DNA from: Granulicella aggregans | Lineage (GTDB): Bacteria; Acidobacteriota; Terriglobia; Terriglobales; Acidobacteriaceae | Length of the DNA stretch: 64,000 bases | Direction: 5' to 3' | Assembly (NCBI RefSeq): GCF_014203275.1 | Contig: NZ_JACHIP010000002.1 | Span: 248,001 to 312,000 of the forward strand | In this document: in pieces, positions 17,901 to 26,345 of the stretch | Layout: each line of letters opens with the position of its first letter | Position numbering within the stretch: position 1 is the first letter of the stretch | The notes under the pieces: generated by a model | Told to the model about the DNA's origin: nothing | The model's database searches: none | The model's input: the letters and a program-made list of their open reading frames with translations, nothing else | Position numbers and translations under genes: made by a program

Positions 17901-18380
17901 CTAGAGGACGGTGTGTTCGGGGGGCATGACTACGGGGCCGGCGTTGTCGGCGGGGAGACGGCCGAAGACGCGCTCGGGAGAGATGTCTTCGTTGATGATC
18001 GGGAGCGACGGGAGATTGTCGGTGCTGCCAGCCTCTTTGACTACAGCGTTGGCGTGGTCGAGGACCTCTTCGACGGTCATGGTGTACATCTCGCGGCCGT
18101 TATCGTAGCCGGTCTCGATGATGGACTTGAGGTAACGGCCAGCGGTCTGGGCGGCGAGGTAGTCGGTGATGACCTTGCCGGTGCGACGCTTCTGCTCGAC
18201 CCAGGCCATGTTGGGCATGGCGATCCAGATGGCTCGGGGAGACGAGGAACCGGCCTTGACGGAGAAGCGGATGTCGGTGGCGTCGGCATGGCGAGTGGCG
18301 ATGGCGACCACGGTTCCCTTCCAGGAGCAGTGGAGGTCTTCGTCGGTCCAGCGGTCTTTGACGGTGAAGTCTTCGTACAT
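17901..18380 (-). CDS. Conserved hypothetical protein, 159 residues
   Basis: A cytoplasmic protein with no signal peptide or TM. The sequence is well balanced with a basic N-terminal half (EDLHCSWKGTVVAIATRH, ADATDIRFSVKAGSSSPRAIW) and an acidic C-terminal half (YTMTVEEVLDHANAVVKEAG, SLPIINEDISPERVFGRLPAD). I do not recognise a domain. Its codon pattern agrees with a real gene. It lies 14 bases downstream of the Cys/His gene that ends at 18395 on the same strand, so the two are probably co-transcribed. Confidence 0.65.
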   Translation of the reverse strand: MYEDFTVKDRWTDEDLHCSWKGTVVAIATRHADATDIRFSVKAGSSSPRAIWIAMPNMAWVEQKRRTGKVITDYLAAQTAGRYLKSIIETGYDNGREMYTMTVEEVLDHANAVVKEAGSTDNLPSLPIINEDISPERVFGRLPADNAGPVVMPPEHTVL

Positions 18381-18394
18381 GGGTTTAGCTTATC

Positions 18395-18841
18395 TCATTC
18401 TTGAAAGAGAGCCGCCGCAATGTTGTTGGCGATGGTATCGGTGATGGGGGCGTCGCGCTTTTTGGCCGGAGCGAGGGCGAGGCCGTCGAGGGTGGGGGTA
18501 AATTCGCGGACGACCTCCTTGTAGTAGGGGGAGTTTATGACGTGGGCGACGTTGCGGGAGGCGGCCTGGAGACCACGGATGAGGACGGAGGCGCGCTTGT
18601 CGTCGAGTCGGCCGGTGGCGAGGGCTTCGACGACGAGGGAGAGGCCGATTTGAATGGACTCGGGGTCTTCAAGGGAGGGGATGCGGAGTGAGGTGTCGGG
18701 AAGGGTGGCTTTGGCTTCGCGGATGTAGCGGTGACGGGTGTGGAGGCGCTCGTGGTAGAAGCACCAGGATTTTTCGCGGAGGGCGGGCGATTCGCAACGA
18801 CGGCCATTGGACTTTATGTGGCGGCAGAGTTCGTAGGGCAT
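18395..18841 (-). CDS. Cys/His-motif (zinc-finger-like) protein, 148 residues
   Basis: The start at 18841 was chosen for AGGAG 8 nt upstream; a frame to 18889 is open. The N-terminus has CRHIKSNGRRCESPALREK then WCFYH: C-x2-H-x7-C and then C-x2-H, a possible small zinc-binding site. The rest is helical (SLVVEALATGRLDDKRASVL, LIRGLQAASRNVAHVI). I recall several such proteins per genome in Acidobacteria but no known function; nucleic-acid binding is only a guess. Upstream are two 11-bp direct repeats and a strong terminator-like hairpin. Confidence 0.7.
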   Translation of the reverse strand: MPYELCRHIKSNGRRCESPALREKSWCFYHERLHTRHRYIREAKATLPDTSLRIPSLEDPESIQIGLSLVVEALATGRLDDKRASVLIRGLQAASRNVAHVINSPYYKEVVREFTPTLDGLALAPAKKRDAPITDTIANNIAAALFQE

Positions 18842-19016
18842 GTGAATGCTCCTGTGGAAGGCTGTGGAAAAATGGGTGGGGAAAAACACTAGAGCTAGAG
18901 AGGAGTAAACGGCCTGGAATGAGCGTGTTAGCGGATCTTGGCAGGGCTAAAGTGGTGCAAGCATGGGAGTTATCCCCTAAAGTCGTCAAAATATGGGAGT
19001 TATGGATTTAACGGAG

Positions 19017-19048
19017 AAAGCCCCGGCGTTGGCCGGGGCTTTTGCTTG
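19017..19048. terminator. Strong hairpin, terminator-like on both strands
   Basis: AAAGCCCCGGC (19017-19027), GTTG loop, GCCGGGGCTTT (19032-19042): a perfect 11-bp stem followed by TT. No annotated + strand gene ends nearby, hence the small-RNA suspicion; it could also serve minus-strand transcripts from the FadL-like gene. Confidence 0.7.
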
Positions 19049-19175
19049 ACTCTAGTTAAATCGTATCAGGTTGAGTGGGGTAAATGGGCACTTTTCTTGG
19101 GGCGGTAAGTCGCTTTGAATGTTGTAGATGCGGGCGATTATGAAGGAGTGGGGGCTTGACAAGGTTTTTGGGTGG

Positions 19176-19217
19176 GGCCAAATCTGGCGATGAGACTGCC
19201 AGATATGGGGCACCCGG
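19176..19217 (+). repeat. Dispersed repeat, family A variant
   Basis: AAATCTGGC, loop GATGAGACT, GCCAGATATGGGGCACCCGG; inner stem ATCTGGC/GCCAGAT. Close to the copy at 17700. Confidence 0.75.
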
Positions 19218-19290
19218 CTTGCGTCTCACCCCACGCGTGAACTAAGGCGCGATGGTTTGGGGCTGCGGGGATGGACGAGGTTGAGGAGGA

Positions 19291-19332
19291 ACCCACCCAT
19301 GGCCAAAAGCGAGCCATGGGTGGGGCACCCGG
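19291..19332 (+). repeat. Dispersed repeat, family B
   Basis: CCCACCCATGGC, loop, GCCATGGGTGGGGCACCC: full 12-bp stem with the common right end. Confidence 0.85.
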
Positions 19333-19352
19333 CACCCGGGTTTGTGGGTGGG

Positions 19353-20711
19353 TTAGAAGTTGAGGCGGGTGGAGATGGTGACCGATTGGGTAAGGACGTG
19401 GATGTGGGAGTTGGAGTACTCACCAGCCTCGAGGGAGCTGGTGCCTACGGACTGGTTGGCGGGGAGTTGGAGCTGATAGGCGGCGTCCCACTGGAGCTTC
19501 GAGAGGAAGTTGTGGGGGATGCTGGATTCGGGCTGGTAGCCGAGGCCGGTGGAGAGGCCGTTCGAGAGGATGGCGGCCGTCAGGGGTGTGATGGTGGAGC
19601 TGGGGACCGGGTTCGAGAGGAAGCTGTAGCCGGCTCGGGCGGTCCATTGGTGCTTGACGGGGATCTCGACGCCGGTGCGGAACATGGCCTGGTTGCGCCA
19701 GTGGAGGGCGATCTCATCCTGGATGGCAGAGCTCCCGGCTACGGAGTTGATGACGGGGTTGGTGCCCTCTTTGAGCTTGACCGGTAGGGTGTGGAAGGCG
19801 GTGGCCCAGTTGGCGAAGCCGCCTTCGACGGAGAGGCGAACGCGGGGGTTGATCTGCCAGCGAGCGCCTGCGGAGACGGCTTGCGGGAGATGGTTATCGA
19901 CCTCGGCCTGGTATTGGAAGGTGGGGTCGGCGGTGACGCCTAAGGCGTTGAAGAGAGCGTAAGCAGAGCCTTGGGCGTAGCCGTGGCTGGGGATAAAGGT
20001 GGGCGACTTGTAGGAGATACCGAACCGTAGGCGGTCGTTGGGCTGGTACTGGGCGCCGGCGCTGCCGTTCCAGCCGAAGCCCTTGGTGTGGAGGTCGAGG
20101 AGGACTTTGAGGCCGGCGAGGGCGGGTTGCTGCTGGAAGATGTAGGGGGCGTGGAGGAGGTTCTGGTTGTAGACGAGGCCGAGGCTCGAGCCGAAGGACC
20201 ACTTGGGGCTGGCGGAGTAGGCGATGGATGCTGAGCCGCGGACGGCGATGAATTGGGACTCCTGCTTCTGCTCGCCGTAGGTGACGCCGGCGGTTCCTGC
20301 GGGGTCGGTGTACTGCCAGGCGGCACGCATGAGGAACTCGGGCGTGACGGCGGCGGCGGCGGTGAAGCGGTGGCCGAGAGGCATGGCGAAGGCGGCGTAG
20401 GGGAGCGCTCCGGAGAAGGCGCGGAGGGTGCCGTGGTTGTCGACCGAGTTGGTAAAGGTGCCGTGAGCGACGAGGGCGAGGCCGCTGAGGTCGAGGACGC
20501 GGTGATTGATCCCGGCTAAGCCTGCGGGATTGCCTTCGACGGCGTCGAGGGGAGAACCGTGCTCGGTGACCATGGTGCCACCGCGGGCGACGGCGGCGGC
20601 AGAGAGGCCGTTGCCGAGGGCTCCGGCGGACTGGGCGTGGAGTGCCGAGGTCGAGAGGACAAGGGTAAGTAAGACGGCGATCGAGAGCGGGCGTGCGGGA
20701 TGGGTTGGCAT
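19353..20711 (-). CDS. FadL/OmpP1-type outer-membrane transport protein
   Basis: 452 residues. Signal peptide (SIAVLLTLVLSTSALHAQ), then the FadL hallmark: a small-residue N-terminal segment with GNGLSAAAVARGGTMVTEHGS and EGNPAGLAGI (the NPA motif of the family). A long beta-barrel follows, with repeated alternating strands (LRFGISYKSPTFIPSHGYA, WTARAGYSFLSNPVPSSTITP) and a C-terminal STRLNF ending in Phe. Family members pass hydrophobic molecules (long-chain fatty acids, aromatics) through the outer membrane. No fatty-acid genes adjoin, so the substrate is open. Confidence 0.85.
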   Translation of the reverse strand: MPTHPARPLSIAVLLTLVLSTSALHAQSAGALGNGLSAAAVARGGTMVTEHGSPLDAVEGNPAGLAGINHRVLDLSGLALVAHGTFTNSVDNHGTLRAFSGALPYAAFAMPLGHRFTAAAAVTPEFLMRAAWQYTDPAGTAGVTYGEQKQESQFIAVRGSASIAYSASPKWSFGSSLGLVYNQNLLHAPYIFQQQPALAGLKVLLDLHTKGFGWNGSAGAQYQPNDRLRFGISYKSPTFIPSHGYAQGSAYALFNALGVTADPTFQYQAEVDNHLPQAVSAGARWQINPRVRLSVEGGFANWATAFHTLPVKLKEGTNPVINSVAGSSAIQDEIALHWRNQAMFRTGVEIPVKHQWTARAGYSFLSNPVPSSTITPLTAAILSNGLSTGLGYQPESSIPHNFLSKLQWDAAYQLQLPANQSVGTSSLEAGEYSNSHIHVLTQSVTISTRLNF

Positions 20712-20873
20712 AGTTTTTCGTATGTCGGGTTGGCGACGTTAGGAAAAGCCTACGGGGGGCATTGGTCTATGTCAGTGACACAAAGGAGGTATCACTTCTT
20801 GCGCTGTAGTGAAGTGGGACGGGGATCTTTGGTGGGGTGAAGAACAGGCAACGGCAAGGCTAATACGGGGGTC

Positions 20874-20925
20874 TCTCCACTGCACCGCGCGGTGAGCCTG
20901 CGCGGCTTCGGTCGAGATGGCGCTT
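20874..20925 (+). repeat. Dispersed repeat, family C
   Basis: GGGGGTCTCTCCACTGC, variable hairpin (CCGCGCGG / CTGCGCGG), then CTTCGGTCGAGATGGC. Confidence 0.8.
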
Positions 20926-20966
20926 CTTTTCGAAGGACGGGGCGTTCGGGTTTTGGGAGGAAGGCG

Positions 20967-21028
20967 GTTCGTGCTTCGCACGAATGTCCCACCCATCGCT
21001 AAGACAGAGGCGCGATGGATGGGGCATC
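20967..21028 (+). repeat. Dispersed repeat, family B with extra hairpin
   Basis: Small hairpin TTCGTGCTTCGCACGAA, then CCCACCCATCGC, loop, GCGATGGATGGGGCATCC. Confidence 0.85.
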
Positions 21029-21045
21029 CAAGTTGGTGGCGCTCC

Positions 21046-21080
21046 TTCCCACATCTCAGAAGCGAGATGTGGGGCACCCG
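21046..21080 (+). repeat. Dispersed repeat, family A
   Basis: CCCACATCTC, loop AGAAGC, GAGATGTGGGGCACCCG. Confidence 0.85.
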
Positions 21081-21143
21081 CACCTGCATTGGTGACCAGC
21101 CCCACTGCTGCGATGAAATGGAGCACGAAGTCATGGCTGGCAA

Positions 21144-21171
21144 AGCAGATTCCCTTGGGGAATGACAAACG
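21144..21171 (+). repeat. Dispersed repeat, family F (short)
   Basis: AGCAGATTCCCTTGGGGAATGACAAAC: palindrome ATTCCC/GGGAAT with a family E-like start and end. Confidence 0.65.
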
Positions 21172-21201
21172 AAAGAACAGGCGACGGCAAAGACCTTGCG
21201 G

Positions 21202-23733
21202 TTAGCGGGGGAGCGTGCCGAAGGCCAGATCGATGAGGGTCTTCTCTTCGAGTTCGTGGGCTTTGGCGGAGCCGGTAGCGGGGCTGGCTGAGGCGGAGCG
21301 TTTGACGGCGGTCAAGGCTCGGTTGCCGGTGAGGGTTTTCAGAAGCGGCATGATGTAGGTGTGAGCGCCCATGTTGGCGGGCTCTTCCTGAACCCAGACG
21401 ATCTCCTGCGCGGAGGCGTGTTGGTCGATGGCTTCCTGGACCTCGGCTGCGGGGAAGGGGTAGAGCTGCTCGATGAAAATGATGCCGACGGACATGTCCT
21501 TGCGCTTCTCGCGCTCGACGCGGAGGTTGTGGCCGATCTTGCCGGAGCAGAGCAGGAGGCGGCGCGGATCTTTGACGGAGTTGTCGGGCAAGACTTCGAG
21601 GTAGTGGGGAGCGGCGAAGTCGGCGAGCGTGGACGATGCGTCGGGGTGTCGGAGCATCGACTTGGGGGTGAAGACGATGAGCGGCTTGCGCCAGAGACGC
21701 ATGACCTGACGGCGGAGCAGATGGAAGTACTGGGCGGCGGTGGAGGGTTGATTGATCTGGATGTTGTCGTGGGCGGCGAGCTGGAGGAAGCGCTCGATGC
21801 GTGCGCTGGAGTGCTCGGGGCCTTGGCCCTCGTAGCCGTGGGGGAGAAGCATGACGATGCCGGAGAGGAGTCCCCATTTGGACTCGGAGGCGGAGATGAA
21901 CTGGTCGATGATGATCTGGGCGCCGTTGGCGAAGTCTCCGAACTGGGCCTCCCAGAGGACAAGGGCTTCGGGATAGTCGCGGGAGTAGCCGTAGTCGAAG
22001 CCGAGGACGGCGGCCTCGGAGAGCATGGAGTTGTAGACCTCGAAGCGAGCCTGGTCGGGGGCCATGTGGGCTAGCGGAGCCCAGCGCTGCTCAGTCTCGA
22101 TATCGATCATGACAGCGTGGCGCTGATTGAAGGTTCCGCGCTGGGAGTCCTGACCACTGAGGCGGACGGGGAAGCCCTTGAGCAGGAGCGAGGCGTAGGC
22201 GACGAGCTCGGCCATGCCGTAGTCGAAAGGCCGCTTCCCTGCCCCCATCTCCAAGCGCTGCTCGAAGAGCTTCTTTACCTTGGGGTGGACGTGGAAGCCT
22301 TCGGGAGCTTGCGTGGAGAGGTGGACGAGTTCGGCGATGCGGTCGGCGGGGAGGCCGGTGGTGACTTCGTAAGACGTTTCAAAGTCGCCGCCGCGATAGG
22401 GGGCCCAGTATTTGGGTAGCTCGGCGAGGCGAGGCTTGTGCTCGGCGTGGCTGGCGGTCTTCTGGTCGTCGAGGAAGTGCTGCTGGAGGGCGGCGACTTC
22501 GGCGGACGGGTCGACGCCGAGCTGTTTGGCGTAGATGTTGTAAAGGACGGGATGGTCCTTGATGGCGGCGTAGCGGCGGGGCTGAGTGACGGTGGGGTCG
22601 TCGACCTCGGAGTGGCCGTGGCGGCGGTAGCCGACGAGGTCGATGACGATGTCGGAGTGGAACTTGTGGCGATACTCAGCGGCGAGGGTGGCGACGCGGA
22701 TGACGGCGTCGGGGTCTTCGGCGTTGACGTGGAAGATGGGGATGGGCAGGCGCTTGGCGAGGTCTGAGGCGTAGCGGGAGGCGTTCGACTCTTCGGGCAG
22801 AGCGGTGAAGCCGAGGAGGTTGTTGACGATGACGTGGATGGTGCCGCCGACTTCGTAGCCGGGAAGGGCGGCGAGGACGAGGAGTTCGGCGAAGATGCCC
22901 TGGCCGGCGAATGCGGCGTCGCCGTGGATGATCATGGGCAGGACTTTATCTTTGCCGAAGGAGTTGTCGGCGGCGTAGATGTCGAGGCGCATCTGCTTGG
23001 CGCGGGCTCTTCCCAGAGCCACTGGATCGACAGCTTCGAGGTGGGAAGGGTTCGAGGCGAGGTGCAGGTTGATCTGGCGGCCTTCGGGCGAGGTGTAGGT
23101 GCCGGTTGCGCCCACGTGGTACTTGACGTCGCCGCCGCCGAGGACAGAGCGCGGATTGACGTCTTCGAACTTGGCGAAGACATCGGAAGCGGAGCGGCCG
23201 ACGGTGTTGGTCATGACGTTGAGGCGGCCACGGTGGCTCATGGCGAAGACGGAGCTTTCGACGCCGAGGGGAGCGCTGGACTCGAAGATGGCGTCGAGAA
23301 AGGGGATGAGGACGGTGAGGCCTTCGAGCGAGAAGCGCTTGGTGCCGAGATAGCGGGACTGGATGACCTGCTCGAAGAGTTCGGCCTTGATGAGCTGGGT
23401 GAGGTTGCGGGCCTGGCGAGCGGGATCAGCGGTGGGGACCTGTTCCATCTGGGACTGGAGCCACTGGCGGCGCTCCATGTTGCCGATGTGCATGAACTCG
23501 GCGCCGATGTTGCCGCAGTAGAAGCGGCGGGCCTCGGCGGTGACTTCGCCTTCTGGGGGAGCGATGGGGAAGGGCTCGGGCGGGAGGAACTGACCAAGGG
23601 GATCGAGCGTGGCCTGGAGATGGCCCCAGGTGCGGAAGAGGTTGAAGATATCTTCTCTGTTTTGCTCGCGTTCCTGCTCGGGGCGGGAGATTTCTGGGGA
23701 GGTTTGGGGTTCGGTGCCGGGGGTGGTCGCCAT
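21202..23733 (-). CDS. sucA: 2-oxoglutarate dehydrogenase E1 component
   Basis: 843 residues from the ATG at 23733 (AAGGAAG 4-5 nt upstream); the frame is open to 23874 but adds unrelated residues. It is the thiamine-diphosphate E1 of the TCA-cycle 2-oxoglutarate dehydrogenase complex. Signatures in order: FNLFRTWGHLQATLDPLG N-terminal region, ERFSLEGL-like (KRFSLEGLTVLIPFLDAIF), SHRGRLNVMTN, the THDP Mg loop GDAAFAGQGIFAE (~310), GYRRHGHSEVDDP, QRGTFNQRH, IQINQPSTAAQYFHLLRRQ and FIEQLYPFP. It is shorter than E. coli SucA, mainly at the N-terminus. No sucB/lpd gene is next to it. Upstream is a repeat-bearing divergent region. Confidence 0.95.
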   Translation of the reverse strand: MATTPGTEPQTSPEISRPEQEREQNREDIFNLFRTWGHLQATLDPLGQFLPPEPFPIAPPEGEVTAEARRFYCGNIGAEFMHIGNMERRQWLQSQMEQVPTADPARQARNLTQLIKAELFEQVIQSRYLGTKRFSLEGLTVLIPFLDAIFESSAPLGVESSVFAMSHRGRLNVMTNTVGRSASDVFAKFEDVNPRSVLGGGDVKYHVGATGTYTSPEGRQINLHLASNPSHLEAVDPVALGRARAKQMRLDIYAADNSFGKDKVLPMIIHGDAAFAGQGIFAELLVLAALPGYEVGGTIHVIVNNLLGFTALPEESNASRYASDLAKRLPIPIFHVNAEDPDAVIRVATLAAEYRHKFHSDIVIDLVGYRRHGHSEVDDPTVTQPRRYAAIKDHPVLYNIYAKQLGVDPSAEVAALQQHFLDDQKTASHAEHKPRLAELPKYWAPYRGGDFETSYEVTTGLPADRIAELVHLSTQAPEGFHVHPKVKKLFEQRLEMGAGKRPFDYGMAELVAYASLLLKGFPVRLSGQDSQRGTFNQRHAVMIDIETEQRWAPLAHMAPDQARFEVYNSMLSEAAVLGFDYGYSRDYPEALVLWEAQFGDFANGAQIIIDQFISASESKWGLLSGIVMLLPHGYEGQGPEHSSARIERFLQLAAHDNIQINQPSTAAQYFHLLRRQVMRLWRKPLIVFTPKSMLRHPDASSTLADFAAPHYLEVLPDNSVKDPRRLLLCSGKIGHNLRVEREKRKDMSVGIIFIEQLYPFPAAEVQEAIDQHASAQEIVWVQEEPANMGAHTYIMPLLKTLTGNRALTAVKRSASASPATGSAKAHELEEKTLIDLAFGTLPR

Positions 23734-23976
23734 GACTTCCTTTCTCGCGGGTGTTGTGGCGGGTGAACACACAACTTTCCCTGTAAATAATGCTAGACCT
23801 TTGCAAAGGGTGGTGAACGCTCGAGTTCGATAATCGCTCAAGAAAAGGGCCACGAATGTACCGAGGAAGTACAACTCTGCGGGGATGCTTCTCTGTCAGC
23901 GATTGTGGAGAGTTTGCCAAGTGTGTGGATCTCAAGGCAGAAGAGGTTGGGCGGTATGGGCGATGGAACGGTGTGG

Positions 23977-24020
23977 CGAGTCCTTCGACTGCGCGCTTTG
24001 CGCTTCGCTCAGGATGACAG
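23977..24020 (+). repeat. Dispersed repeat, family D
   Basis: GAGTCCTTCGACTGCGCGC, TT, GCGCTTCGCTCAGGATGACA; palindromic TCCTTCG../..CGCTCAGGA. Confidence 0.8.
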
Positions 24021-24060
24021 TTTTTGGGTGGCGTGAGAGAAGAGCAAACGTGAAGCAAAC

Positions 24061-24087
24061 GCGGGTTCCCTGAGGGAATGACAAAGA
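24061..24087 (+). repeat. Dispersed repeat, family F (short)
   Basis: GCGGGTTCCCTGAGGGAATGACAAA; hairpin TTCCC/GGGAA with the TGACAAA end. Confidence 0.6.
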
Positions 24088-24104
24088 AATAAGAATGGTG
24101 GCGG

Positions 24105-24110
24105 TAAGAT
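24105..24110 (+). promoter_or_regulatory. -10 box (TAAGAT) 7 bases before the MBL gene
   Basis: TAAGAT ends 7 bases before ATG 24118, implying a leaderless transcript; no SD is present. Confidence 0.4.
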
Positions 24111-24117
24111 CGGTGGC

Positions 24118-25074
24118 ATGACGAGAGGCTGGGTGGTGGGTGTTGCGGCGGTGTTGTACGTGGGAACGGCGACGACTGCCTGGACGCAGGCGTTGCCGGC
24201 GTTCACGCTCGAGGGGTTGACGAATGGGGCCTGGGCGGCGATCGATAACGCTGCGGCCAAGGCGGATGAGTCGGGATCAAATGCGGGTTTTGTGATTGGC
24301 GCGGATGGCGTGCTGGTGGTCGATACGTTCGAGAATCCGGCGGCGGCGAAGAAGATGCTGGAAGCGATCCGCGAGAAGACGAAGCTGCCGGTGAAGTATG
24401 TCGTGAACACGCACTATCACCTGGACCATGTGGCGGGGAATGCGGTATTCGCAGGGGCAGGCGCGGTGGTTATGGCGCATGAAAATGTCCGTGAGTGGGA
24501 GCGGACGGAGAACCTGAAGTTCTTTGGGGAGAAGCCGACCGCAGAACAGAAGGCGATGGTGGAGGGACTTTATCTGCCGGATGTGACGTATGAGCGGGAA
24601 GCGATGGCTTACATCGGAGCGAAGCATGGCGTGGAGTTGAAGTACATGGCGGGGCATACGGGCGGAGACACGGTGGTGTATGACGCGGAGTCGAACGTGG
24701 TCTTCTGCGGGGACCTTTTCTGGAACAAGACGCTGCCGAATTTGATCGATGCTTCAACCAAGGAGTGGATTGAGACACTGGATACGCTGGTCCAGGATCA
24801 TCCGACGGCGAAGTTCGTGCCGGGGCACGGCGACCATGCGGGCGGCGCCGGAGATGTGAAAGCATTTCGCGACTATCTTGCGTTTCTTCGGGATGCGATT
24901 GCGAAGGCGCAGGCGGGTGGAGCGAAGGGTGACGCGGTGGTGAAGGCGGTGCTGCCAGAGATCAAGGCGAAGTACGGAGACTGGGCGTTTCCGGAGTTTA
25001 TGGAGCCGGATATCCAGCGAACCGATGAGGAGTTGCGCGGGGTGAAGCGGCTTCCGCCGGTGGCGAAGAAGTAG
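24118..25074 (+). CDS. Secreted MBL-fold metallo-hydrolase
   Basis: 318 residues. Signal peptide (GVAAVLYVGTATTAWTQA). Zinc-binding motif HxHxDH in NTHYHLDHVAGN (~residue 100), then GHTGGDTVV (~180), GDLFW with the bridging Asp (~200), and FVPGHGDH (~240). This is the complete metal-ligand set of the metallo-beta-lactamase superfamily. The family includes class B beta-lactamases, glyoxalase II and SoxH/PQQ-relay hydrolases. The active site alone does not say which; the DGVLVVDTFENPAAAKKML start is closest to SoxH-like general hydrolases. The next gene, 25 bases on, also encodes a secreted protein. Confidence 0.87.
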   Translation: MTRGWVVGVAAVLYVGTATTAWTQALPAFTLEGLTNGAWAAIDNAAAKADESGSNAGFVIGADGVLVVDTFENPAAAKKMLEAIREKTKLPVKYVVNTHYHLDHVAGNAVFAGAGAVVMAHENVREWERTENLKFFGEKPTAEQKAMVEGLYLPDVTYEREAMAYIGAKHGVELKYMAGHTGGDTVVYDAESNVVFCGDLFWNKTLPNLIDASTKEWIETLDTLVQDHPTAKFVPGHGDHAGGAGDVKAFRDYLAFLRDAIAKAQAGGAKGDAVVKAVLPEIKAKYGDWAFPEFMEPDIQRTDEELRGVKRLPPVAKK

Positions 25075-25086
25075 AAGCTCGATCGC

Positions 25087-25092
25087 TATAGT
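25087..25092 (+). promoter_or_regulatory. -10 box (TATAGT) 6 bases before the next gene
   Basis: TATAGT ends 6 bases before ATG 25099, so this gene may have its own leaderless transcript despite the short gap behind the MBL gene. Confidence 0.4.
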
Positions 25093-25098
25093 TGAAGG

Positions 25099-25971
25099 AT
25101 GATGGGTGCGGCGTTGAGGTGGGCAGGATGGCTGGTGCTGGCGGGGACGGTGACGGCTGGCGCCCAGGAGACAGGTAAGCCGGAGCGACCGCTGCCGGAT
25201 GTTCCGGCGCTGATGCATGAGGTGGAGGCGAAGCAGCGGGCTGCGGAAGAGGCGCGGAAAGACTATATCTTTCATGCCGTGGTGACCGAGGTGGAGGTGG
25301 ATGGGAAGGGTTCCCCGAAGAAGACCGAGGTGAAGGAGTATGACGACTTCTGGATCAAAGGAGTTCCGGTCGAGCGACTGGTGAAGAAGGATGGTCGTCC
25401 GCTGACGGAAGACGAGGCGAAGAAGGAGTCTGAACGGATCGATAAAGAGGCTGCGAAGGCTAGCGAGCGCAGGGCCAAGGAAGACGCTAAAGGAAAAGAG
25501 ACCGATCCCCGCGGGAATGACGAGGTGACGGTGTCTCGGCTGCTGGAGCTGGGGAGCTTCACGAACGCTCGGCGGGTGCAGATGGCGGGGCGAGATACGA
25601 TTGCGGTCGACTACACCGGCGATCCGAAGGCGAAGACGAAGAACCGGTTCGAGGGCGTGATTCGGGACATGGCTGGGACGGTCTGGGTAGACGAGCAGGA
25701 TAAGGCGATCGCGCGGATTGAGGGGCGGTTTGTGAGTTCGTTCAAGGTGGGTGGCGGATTGATGGCGAGCATACGCGAAGGGACGAACTTTAACGTGCAG
25801 ATGACGAAGGTGAATGGCGAGGTCTGGCTGCCGGCGCGGATCGAGGGGAAGGGAGAGGCGCGGGCGCTGCTGTTCTTCAAGTTCAATGGGAGTCTAACGG
25901 CGTCTTATTCGGACTACCGGAAGTTCAAGACGAGTTCGACGATTGTGGGGGTTGGGGTGGTGAAGGAGTGA
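25099..25971 (+). CDS. Secreted hypothetical protein, LolA/outer-membrane-sorting-like
   Basis: 290 residues. Signal peptide (WAGWLVLAGTVTAGAQ), an extended charged helix (~40-160, rich in Lys/Glu: ALMHEVEAKQRAAEEARKDY, ERIDKEAAKASERRAKED), and a beta-rich C-terminal half (GRDTIAVDYTGDPKAKTKNR, GTVWVDEQDKAIARIEGRF, NGEVWLPARIEGKGEARAL, SYSDYRKFKTSSTI). The end SYSDYRKF and the VWVDEQDKAI pattern resemble outer-membrane lipoprotein-sorting-like proteins with a LolA-type half barrel. No specific function can be given. It overlaps nothing and ends before a repeat cluster. Confidence 0.75.
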   Translation: MMGAALRWAGWLVLAGTVTAGAQETGKPERPLPDVPALMHEVEAKQRAAEEARKDYIFHAVVTEVEVDGKGSPKKTEVKEYDDFWIKGVPVERLVKKDGRPLTEDEAKKESERIDKEAAKASERRAKEDAKGKETDPRGNDEVTVSRLLELGSFTNARRVQMAGRDTIAVDYTGDPKAKTKNRFEGVIRDMAGTVWVDEQDKAIARIEGRFVSSFKVGGGLMASIREGTNFNVQMTKVNGEVWLPARIEGKGEARALLFFKFNGSLTASYSDYRKFKTSSTIVGVGVVKE

Positions 25972-25984
25972 GTCTCCGGGTATT

Positions 25985-26028
25985 TTACGTCCCACCCATC
26001 GCAAAGGCGCGCTGGATGGGGCACCCGG
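25985..26028 (+). repeat. Dispersed repeat, family B
   Basis: TACGTCCCACCCATCGC, loop, GCGCTGGATGGGGCACCCGG; one stem mismatch. Confidence 0.8.
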
Positions 26029-26078
26029 GGGGTGGGGTGGTGACGGGGTGATTTGTGGTTGGTAGCGACGCGAACGTC

Positions 26079-26136
26079 TTACGTCCCACATCTCAAAAGC
26101 GAGATATGGGGCACCCGCGCGATGGATGGGGCAACC
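26079..26136 (+). repeat. Dispersed repeat, family A plus a lone family B right arm
   Basis: TACGTCCCACATCTC, loop, GAGATATGGGGCACCCG, then GCGATGGATGGGGCAACC (the right half of a B element). Confidence 0.8.
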
Positions 26137-26141
26137 GGCAA

Positions 26142-26176
26142 AAGCAGATCCTCCGACTTCGTCGAAGGATGACAAG
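26142..26176 (+). repeat. Dispersed repeat, family E
   Basis: AGCAGATCCTCCGACTTCG then TCGAAGGATGACAAGG. Confidence 0.75.
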
Positions 26177-26345
26177 GTTTGGGAGAAGACAGGGCAGGAG
26201 GGGCTTAACGGCGAAGAGGGATAGCCTAAGCCATCCCTCCCGCAAAACTTTTGAAGCAAGATGCAGCCGCTAGCGATAATTCAGAGCGCTTCGATCGGGA
26301 TCTTGCGAGTTCCCTCGAAACCGGAATTACAGCTTTGGCAAAAGA

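Larger units (their letters stand above)
18842..19352. other. 511-base intergenic region with direct repeats, terminator and REP copies
   Basis: It holds two exact copies of ATGGGAGTTAT (18963-18973, 18993-19003; 30 bases apart), the hairpin at 19017-19042, a family A variant and a family B repeat. A short + strand RNA ending at the hairpin is possible; I see no ORF. Confidence 0.5.
20712..21201. other. 490-base intergenic region rich in repeats
   Basis: Contains repeats of families C, B, A and F in that order (20874-21171). No gene seen; short frames here are made by the repeats. Confidence 0.7.
23734..24117. other. 384-base divergent intergenic region
   Basis: Holds the sucA promoter region, a family D repeat (23977-24020), a family F repeat (24061-24087) and a -10 box for the MBL gene at 24105. 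No gene seen. Confidence 0.6.
25972..26345. other. 374-base convergent intergenic region with repeats
   Basis: Holds families B (25985), A (26079), a lone B right arm (26118-26136) and E (26142). No gene seen. Confidence 0.7.

Noticed and set aside
20860..21205. Several short frames on both strands
   Set aside because: They are made by the dispersed repeats (families A, B, C, F), which give recurring spurious peptides at every cluster.
22834..23766. 310-codon frame on + opposite sucA
   Set aside because: Antisense shadow of a strong gene with no domain of its own.
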